The notes under the pieces are model-generated. The model worked only from the letters and a program-made list of their open reading frames with translations, had not been told where the DNA came from and made no database searches. This document shows positions 57,625 through 64,000 of a stretch of DNA of 64,000 nucleotides, one piece after another. How positions within the stretch are numbered: position 1 is the stretch's first letter; each line of letters starts with the position of its first letter. The stretch spans positions 10,996,234 to 11,060,233 of the forward strand of contig CM055113.1 of NCBI GenBank assembly GCA_029204225.1, written 5' to 3'. This DNA is from Diphasiastrum complanatum. Taxonomy: Eukaryota; Streptophyta; Lycopodiopsida; Lycopodiales; Lycopodiaceae. Made by a program: the position numbers and the translations under genes.

Positions 57625-60600
57625 CTCCCTCTTCAACTAGTTTTAGCATAGATTTAGAAAGTACACCAAGACTTGTTCTATGCTTGAAAAATAAGTCCTT
57701 TCCCAATGCTTTGGTAAAGATATCAGCCACACATTCCTTTGATGGGACATGTTCAAGCTTGATCTCTTTTGCCAACACTTGTTCTCTCACAAAATGGTAA
57801 GCCACCTCGATATGTTTGCTCCTTGCATGGAAAACCGGATTGCTTGCTAGACTTTGGGCTGAAAGGTTGTCACAAAAGATGATTGGACTCTCTGAAAAAT
57901 CCAGCAAATGAAGCTCCATAATCATCCTCTTGATCCACACCATCTCCTTTGTGCATGATGTCAAAGCTTTGTACTCGGCCTCACTAGAAGAAAGTGATAT
58001 AGTTGCTTGTTTCTTCGACATCCATGAGATAGCTCCATCACCTATGAAAATAGCATGTGCATTTATGGATTTTCTATCCATAAGGTCTCCTGCAAAATCT
58101 GAATCTGAAAAACCAAATAAGTTAGGTGATGAGCCTCTATAAACAATGCCAAAATCTTTTGTTCCCGAGATGTATCTCAAGATCCTCTTTCCTAGTTTCC
58201 AATGTTCTATGCTAGGATCTTGCATGAATTGGCTTAATCTACCAACACAATAAGATAAATCAGGTCTTGTGATGGTTAGATATATAAGAGAACCTATTAG
58301 CTTCCTATAGAGAGTAATGTCCTCGAAGGATCTTTCATTACCTCTTATAGTTAGCTTTACATGTGATTCCATAGGTGTATCAATAGGATTTGCATCTACC
58401 ATATGAAATCTATTGAGAATAGAAATAGCATACTTCTCTTGTGAAATAAAAGTGATTTGAGAAGTTCTAATTACTTCTATTCCTAAGATATAGCTCAAAA
58501 GACCAAGATCATGCACTTCAAATTCCTTTTTTAGTGCTTTCTTGATATCTTCTATATCTTCCTTGTTCCCTCCACTTAAAATAATGTCATCCACATAAAT
58601 TAGAAGGATTGTAACATCATTAGCACTAATTCTAAAGTAAAGTGAATGATCATACTCACTCATAGTGAAGTTTTGAGAAAGTAGAAAAGAGTTAAGCCTA
58701 GCATACCAACTCCTTGGTGCTTGCTTAAGACCATACAAACTTTTTTGTAGAAAACACACATGATTAGGCTTGCTATGAGAAACATAGCTCTCGGGTTGCT
58801 CCATGTAGACTTCCTCTTCAAGATCACCATTCAAGAAAGCATTAGAAATGTCTAATTGCCAAAGATCCCATCCATAAAGAGTTGCAAGGGAAATGATTAC
58901 TCTTATGCTCACCATCTTTGCCACGGGTGCAAAGGTTTCCTCATAGTCAATGCCATGCTCTTGAGCATAACCTTTAGCCACCAACCTTGCCTTCAACTTG
59001 TTGATAGATCCATCTTGATTTGTCTTTACCTTGAAGATCCATTTGCATCCAATTGCACTTTTGCCCTTTGGAAGCTCCACCAATCTCCATGTGTTGTTCT
59101 TCATAAGTGCTTCAAACTCAAGATCCATTGCTTGGATCCATTCCTCTTTTTGCCTTGCTTCATCTACACATGAAGGTACATCAAAAGAAGTTAGGAAAGC
59201 ATAGTTGGATCCATCCACCACTTGCTTACCTTTGCCATCATAAGTGAGCCTTGAGGGTTTCACTTTATGCCTTGGAGTTCTCCTTGGAATTTGACTTGAA
59301 GAGGCTTCTTCAACATCCACATCCAATGTGTCATCAACTCCATTGTCATCAAGCACATTAGTTGCAACAACACCATCATCACTTGAAACAACTTTTGGAA
59401 TGTTACTTTCATCAAAAATGACATCCCTACTTGTGAACACTTTCTTGATTGAAGGAACATAAATCCTATATGCTTTGCTTACTTCACTATAACCAACAAA
59501 AATGCCCTTTCTTGAAGATGGATCCTCCTTAGTTCTATCATCAAGAGTAATGTTGAAGTAGCAAATGCATCCAAAAGTTCTTAGAAACTTGACATTAGGC
59601 TTCGTACCAAACAAAGCTTCAAAAGGGGTTTTTCCTTCCAATACAACACTTGGCCATCTATTGCAAAGGAAATTTGCACACAACAAAGCATCACTCCAAA
59701 AAGGTTTAGGAAGATTAGCATTCAATCTCATTGCCTTTGCACTCTCACACAAGGTTCTATTCTTCCTCTCGGCCACTCCATTTTGTTGTGGTGTTCTTGG
59801 ACATGTGTACTCCCTCTTGATCCCATGCTCATCGCAAAAGGCTTTGAATTTGTTAGAAATGTATTCACCACCATTGTCGCTCCTCAAGCATTTGATTTTG
59901 GTTGTAAATTGAGTCTCAATAGCAACTTTGAACTTGACAAACACATCAAACACCTCATCCTTGCTCTTTAGTAGATAAACCCAACAAAATCTACTAAAAT
60001 CATCAATGAAAGTTACATACATCTTAGCACCTCCATTGCTAATTGTAGTAACACCATGAATATCCGAATGCAAGAGAGAAAAAGGCATCTTAGATCTAGA
60101 TATAGATCTAGTATATGGCAATCTATGTGATTTAGACAAAGCACATTCTTCACAAACATGATTCAAGCAAGTAAGAGACTTGGGAAGTCCCCTTACTACC
60201 TCCTTTTTGGCTATTACCTCCAAGGCCTTGTAGTTGAGATGTCCCATCCTTTTATGCCATACCTCTTGAATTGACATTTGTTCATTTGCCATGCATCCAA
60301 CTTGGTTAGCAACAACACATGCATCAAGCTTGAACAATTTCCCTTGCCTTTTCCCTTTTGCAATGATACTACACCCCTTTTTGATCAAGCAAGCATCACC
60401 ATCAAACTCAACTTTGAATCCTTTGTCAAGCATTTGGCTTACACTAAGTAAGTTCTTGGTAATGGATGGAATGAGCAAAACATCTTTCAATTCTATATTC
60501 CTATTTGTAGAAAGTGAAATAGGAATTGTGCCAATCCCCTTGATTGCACACTCACCATCATTTGCGGTATAGATTACCTTCCTATCACCATCAAATGCCA

Positions 60601-61570
60601 TTAAAGATGAAAAATACTCTTTATGATATGTCATATGAGAAGTGGCTCCACTATCAATCCACCAAGGATCAATGTCTCCATGATTAGCCAACAAGCAAGA
60701 TGACATAACAAAAGCATCATTTGAAAGAAGCTCATCCCCACCCTCATCAATAGTTAGATTGGTTTGCTTTTCCCCTTGATCCCTCTTTTTCTTAAAACAA
60801 TCACTAGCAAAATGCCCTTTGACTCCACAATAGAAACATTTTAGCTTAGATCTATCCTTCTTTTTGCCAAAAGTAGAGTGCTCACCTTGGTCTTGCCCTT
60901 TAGACCAATTGCTTTTACCTTTGCCCTTGAACTTGCCTTTAGAGAACATTGCCTCCTCTTCTCCTCCTTGAGATGTAGAAGATGCTCCCACTCTTGCTTG
61001 CAACCTGAATTCTTCAGCCAACAAGACCTCTTGCAAGTCTCCAACACTTGGTAAACATTTTTGGATAGCATAACTTTGAACAAGATTAGCATGATCATCC
61101 AACAAGCCATTGAGAATCACTTGAACAAGCTCCTCATTATTTATGCCATCATTAATGCATGCTAACTCATCATTCAATGCTTTAACTCTCAAAACAAAAG
61201 CATGTCCATTCTCACTCTTCTTTTGCATACAAGAAAAGATTTGCCTTCTTAAAGTCAACACTCTAGAAGTAGACTTGGATTCATAAACCTTCTTCAAGGC
61301 TTCCCAAGCTTCACTAGATGATGTGCACTTACCAACCTCTTTGATAAGCTCATTTGTCACATTCATCTTGATCATGTGAAGGGCTTTCTTTGCCCTCTTG
61401 TCATACCTCAATTGTTCTTGAGGTGCCAAAGGTCTCTCCTCCACACCTACAACAATATCCATCAACTCATTCATCTCAAGCAAAGACTCCATCCTTACTT
61501 TCCAAGTAGAATAGTTGAGGGAGGTAAGCCTATCATTGCTTTCCAACATGTAGCCTCCATTTGTAGCCAT
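57620..61570 (-). CDS. Intact copia gag-pol polyprotein, 1316 aa
   Basis: Starts ATG at 61570 (MATNGGYMLESNDRLTSLNY). Gag core is about residues 10-190, with a CCHC zinc knuckle CFYCGVKGHFASDC near 245-258. Protease has WWIDSGATSHMT (Asp306). Pre-integrase is VWHKRMGHLN near 438; the integrase catalytic triad is HSDIHG (Asp503), RSDNGGEY (Asp565) and VAERKN (Glu601). Reverse transcriptase has LDISNAFLNGDLEEEVYMEQ (near 907) and YVDDIIL (992). RNase H has FSDSDFAGDLMDRKS near 1154 and SSSEAEYKAL near 1195. Every key residue is present. The protein is likely cut by its own protease to make virus-like particle, integrase and reverse transcriptase. The last codons are encoded by the purine tract, and the TGA stop (57620-57622) lies in the 3' LTR. 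Potentially active. Confidence 0.97.
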   Translation of the reverse strand: MATNGGYMLESNDRLTSLNYSTWKVRMESLLEMNELMDIVVGVEERPLAPQEQLRYDKRAKKALHMIKMNVTNELIKEVGKCTSSSEAWEALKKVYESKSTSRVLTLRRQIFSCMQKKSENGHAFVLRVKALNDELACINDGINNEELVQVILNGLLDDHANLVQSYAIQKCLPSVGDLQEVLLAEEFRLQARVGASSTSQGGEEEAMFSKGKFKGKGKSNWSKGQDQGEHSTFGKKKDRSKLKCFYCGVKGHFASDCFKKKRDQGEKQTNLTIDEGGDELLSNDAFVMSSCLLANHGDIDPWWIDSGATSHMTYHKEYFSSLMAFDGDRKVIYTANDGECAIKGIGTIPISLSTNRNIELKDVLLIPSITKNLLSVSQMLDKGFKVEFDGDACLIKKGCSIIAKGKRQGKLFKLDACVVANQVGCMANEQMSIQEVWHKRMGHLNYKALEVIAKKEVVRGLPKSLTCLNHVCEECALSKSHRLPYTRSISRSKMPFSLLHSDIHGVTTISNGGAKMYVTFIDDFSRFCWVYLLKSKDEVFDVFVKFKVAIETQFTTKIKCLRSDNGGEYISNKFKAFCDEHGIKREYTCPRTPQQNGVAERKNRTLCESAKAMRLNANLPKPFWSDALLCANFLCNRWPSVVLEGKTPFEALFGTKPNVKFLRTFGCICYFNITLDDRTKEDPSSRKGIFVGYSEVSKAYRIYVPSIKKVFTSRDVIFDESNIPKVVSSDDGVVATNVLDDNGVDDTLDVDVEEASSSQIPRRTPRHKVKPSRLTYDGKGKQVVDGSNYAFLTSFDVPSCVDEARQKEEWIQAMDLEFEALMKNNTWRLVELPKGKSAIGCKWIFKVKTNQDGSINKLKARLVAKGYAQEHGIDYEETFAPVAKMVSIRVIISLATLYGWDLWQLDISNAFLNGDLEEEVYMEQPESYVSHSKPNHVCFLQKSLYGLKQAPRSWYARLNSFLLSQNFTMSEYDHSLYFRISANDVTILLIYVDDIILSGGNKEDIEDIKKALKKEFEVHDLGLLSYILGIEVIRTSQITFISQEKYAISILNRFHMVDANPIDTPMESHVKLTIRGNERSFEDITLYRKLIGSLIYLTITRPDLSYCVGRLSQFMQDPSIEHWKLGKRILRYISGTKDFGIVYRGSSPNLFGFSDSDFAGDLMDRKSINAHAIFIGDGAISWMSKKQATISLSSSEAEYKALTSCTKEMVWIKRMIMELHLLDFSESPIIFCDNLSAQSLASNPVFHARSKHIEVAYHFVREQVLAKEIKLEHVPSKECVADIFTKALGKDLFFKHRTSLGVLSKSMLKLVEEGV
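57625..57640 (-). other. Polypurine tract of copia 5
   Basis: In sense GTTGAAGAGGGAG next to TGTGAAAA, the plus-strand primer. It also encodes Val-Glu-Glu-Gly at the end of the polyprotein. Confidence 0.85.
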
Positions 61571-62167
61571 GTTGCAATGATTGATCTCTGATCTTTGACC
61601 TGTTCCAATGCACTAAGCACTCTCTTGAATCAACAAATGAAACACAAGAAGAAATCACAAAGATTTGGAACCTAAAACCTTACTTTTTCTCTCTTTTCCT
61701 CACTTTTTCCTTAATTTTAGCCACTAGTTTTATGATTTCTTGATCAAACCAAGACCAAACCTCAATATACTTGCTTTTCCCTCACTCCTAAGATTGAAAT
61801 ACACTCTTGAATCATTCAGCAAACTGAAAATCAGAGGGTTACATCAATTTTGAAGTTTTTGACATGAAGAAGCAAGAAATTGAATCAAAAAACTATATGC
61901 TAGAATGGAAAACTAATAGGATCTTGTTGGATCTTGCATCTCCCTCTTTCCAAAACAATTTTTGTCTCCTTATTCTGATAAGTACAGAGGGAATTCGCCC
62001 TACTTCAATTGAAATGCATACAAATGATGTTTTGATCACAAAGATCCAATTTCTACACATAAATCAACAAGATTTTTAGCTAGAAACTTGATTGGAATGC
62101 TACAAAAGCAAACTCGCCCACAAATCTCTTCTAAATCTGGCAAAACCTGCACATTTGGCCGCCTAAT

Positions 62168-62179
62168 GCTCTGATACCA
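62168..62179 (-). other. Primer-binding site of copia 5
   Basis: In sense TGGTATCAGAGC, directly next to the 5' LTR; complementary to initiator-Met tRNA. The leader runs 61571-62167. Confidence 0.95.
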
Positions 62180-62832
62180 TGTGAAAAACTCAGATCCAAA
62201 AGATGCTAAAGTTTCATAAAGATCTTGGCCATGGAAGTTATGCACATCTAGATTGAAAAAATGATAGAAATTGTGATGTTAAGCATACTAAACATCAACT
62301 AAACATCAAAATCTGATCATAAGCTTCCACAAACAGAAACTTGCTGTCCCTGTCCGTACTTCAGAGCCTACAACCTGCATTTCACACGTGTGAAGCCATA
62401 GCAACAAAGAAATCACAATTCTAGTGGCTAGAATGCAAGATATGAACAAAAAAGTGAGAGAGAAGAAGATGGATCTTCAAAGAGCATAACATTCATTCAA
62501 TAGAATGAAAATGAGATGTGTACATACTCGTGGAGATGGCTATTTATAGCAGCCATAGTGCCTCTTGGCCACTTGTCTTATGATAGGCTAAAATTGGGGT
62601 CCAATAGGATTCACCCATATACCTAGAAATTTGGTCAAATAGGAATGCACCAAATTATGAGCCAATAGAAGAGCTCCACACTCGACCTCCTCTAATTAAT
62701 GTGACCTCAAAAGTAGTGTACACATACTTTGGGCCTCTACATACATGTATGAACCTATCTCTAACTTTTATTTGGCCATAGGCCTACAAAATCTCAAGTT
62801 AGGAAAATACTACTAGTTGACAATTTTTCACA
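62180..62832 (-). repeat. 5' LTR of copia 5
   Basis: The same 653 bp as 56972-57624, with sense TATAAATAG near 62541-62549 as promoter for the gag-pol transcript. Confidence 0.97.
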
Positions 62833-62837
62833 ATAAT

Positions 62838-64000
62838 AATTAGTGTGACCTAGGAAGACGTAAATTTCCTTCACTATTGCAGGTAAGGGCATTTCAACTA
62901 TTACCTTGATCTTTGAAGGATCGGTAGAAATACCATCCTTTGAAATGATATGTCCGAGTACTACCCCATGGGTGATCCAGATTTGACACTTATCAGGGTT
63001 GAGTGAAATTCCAAACCTACGGCAGCGAATGAAGATTTTTTCTAATGCTTCTGGTGCTTGTCGGCTGAAGAATGTACACCCAAATCATTGAGATAAATCT
63101 CGACAATCCGATGTAACAGGTCTTGAAATGCCATTTGCATGACCCTCTGAAATGTTGAAGGGGCGTTACGTTATAAGCGTAAATCCCATTCTCTGTTGCA
63201 AAGACTGTCTTGTGTCTATCTTCAGGGCCTAATTGGATTAAGAAATAGCCATTGAAAATCGTCTAGGAAGCTGAAATCTTCAGCTCCTGCCATTTTCTCA
63301 AGGATTTGTGTAGTTAAGGGCAAGTGGAAATAGTCTTTTTTCGTAACTGCATTAAGATTCTTTAGATCGACGCAGATACGAAGCATTAGAGGAGTTCTAA
63401 ATCCAAAAAAGACCCTTTGTAAAGATTCTTTTTATATTTTTTCTCAAATGTTTCTTACACATGGACCAATCAAAACACTCAAATTTGAAATCTAAATAAC
63501 ATAACTTTTTGAGTCCACATTTTGATTCCATACTAACAATGGCATAACTTTTTAGTGGTAAGTCCGAATTTAGCGGAGTTTGGTGCATTGAAAGCGCTCG
63601 ACAAGGACTTTTCAATGATATGTTACATGACATACTTCTGAGCTACGATTAAAAAGTTATGGCAAGTCAAAAGTATTAGTGTTATAATATTTTAGTAATA
63701 AAAAAGGCATCTTGCACAAATTATTAAAGGGTCTTTTTGGAAATCAAAACTCCTCTAATGCTTGCCGTTTTTCTTGGGTACGATCACAATGGGTGATACC
63801 CAATCAGTATGTTGGACTTCATAGATGAATCTAGCATCTAGCAATTTCTTAATATCTTCATTGATCCACTCACGATAAATAGGGTTACTTCGGTACAGCT
63901 TAGCCCGAATAGGCTTAGCGTTATGCTCTAAAGGAATCGTATGGACCATTATTTAGGGCGGGGCCCCTTTCATCTCAGTATAATTCCACGCAAATACATC
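62838..64000 (-). pseudogene. Ty3/gypsy reverse transcriptase, split by copia 5 and the MITE
   Basis: At 63762-63949 the frame reads AKPIRAKLYRSNPIYREWIN, LLDARFIYEVQHTDWVSPIV and VPKKNGK. After removing the MITE the next codons (63383 down) continue LRICVDLKN, the expected box. Further fragments to 62838 match the palm and thumb, with several stops. The gag and protease lie beyond the window. Confidence 0.85.
63385..63759. mobile_element. MITE with histone-element ends
   Basis: 375 bp, no coding. Left ATTAGAGGAGTTCTAAATCC and right (reversed) ATTAGAGGAGTTTTGATTTCC, each followed by CAAAAAGACCCTTT. The subterminal CCAATCAAAA and TTTGAAATCTA blocks match 1400-1430 of copy 1. GC flanks both sides; removing the element and one GC restores the gypsy reading frame. 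Confidence 0.85.

Larger units (their letters stand above)
56972..62832 (-). mobile_element. Complete Ty1/copia retrotransposon (copia 5)
   Basis: 5861 bp with two 653-bp LTRs that show no difference in my read, a primer site, a purine tract, one unbroken gag-pol and a 5-bp target duplication ATAAT (56967-56971 and 62833-62837). Identical LTRs mean a very recent insertion. It sits inside the gypsy reverse transcriptase/RNase H gene. Confidence 0.97.

Overview
The window is nuclear DNA of a land plant with a large, repeat-filled genome. The evidence is nested Ty1/copia and Ty3/gypsy retrotransposons primed by initiator-methionine tRNA (TGGTATCAGAGC), GT-AG introns and one plant BAHD acyltransferase locus. 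A gymnosperm or another large-genome lineage fits, but the sequence alone does not fix the species. I see one host-type gene (the BAHD locus, broken by two frameshifts), one captured kinase-like pseudogene and no RNA genes. Nearly everything else is mobile DNA.

The most unusual content is a DNA transposon-like family with terminal inverted repeats starting ATTAGAGGAGTT. Copy 1 (1318 to about 8620) carries four genes on alternating strands. Gene A (+) has a weak BAH-like stretch. On the minus strand at 3348-4969, one spliced reading frame joins a histone H3 fold (closest in feel to centromeric CENH3) through a basic linker to a C-terminal segment resembling Ulp1/C48 peptidases. Gene C (+) is unrecognised and faces the histone gene across an 800-bp region rich in ACACGTGT. 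Gene B (-) is a putative transposase with a CxxC insert. Copy 2 (40167-48190) keeps both ends but lost the histone gene and was split by a copia insertion, part of which was later inverted. A 375-bp MITE with the same ends sits in a gypsy reverse transcriptase gene at 63385-63759.

Layout: 1-1317 zinc-cluster ORFs. 1318-8620 histone element copy 1. 8600-11577 an unidentified ORF, a gene-free stretch and a possible LTR. 11578-22010 a minus-strand copia split by two insertions: one with a CT microsatellite, a dimeric satellite and the kinase-like pseudogene, and one 1.2-kb inverted-repeat element. 22030-24990 a decayed plus-strand copia. 26229-27633 BAHD. 28298-36895 two head-to-head copies of an LTR family without pol. 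37309-38392 a further LTR. 39113-39475 a small ORF with an in-frame duplication. 40167-48190 histone element copy 2. 48524-53325 two copies of one copia family, nested. 53750-54800 degenerate TCGAGAT repeats. 55189-64000 a gypsy element invaded by a complete young copia (56972-62832; 653-bp LTRs with no difference seen, ATAAT target duplication, one 1316-codon gag-pol frame) and by the MITE.

In the histone element a transposase-like protein, a peptidase-like domain, an H3-like protein and possibly a chromatin reader lie together, which suggests a selfish element that acts on or through chromatin. The structure is read from sequence; the function is inference. The copies seen here carry stops and deletions, so an active relative elsewhere in the genome would be needed for mobility.
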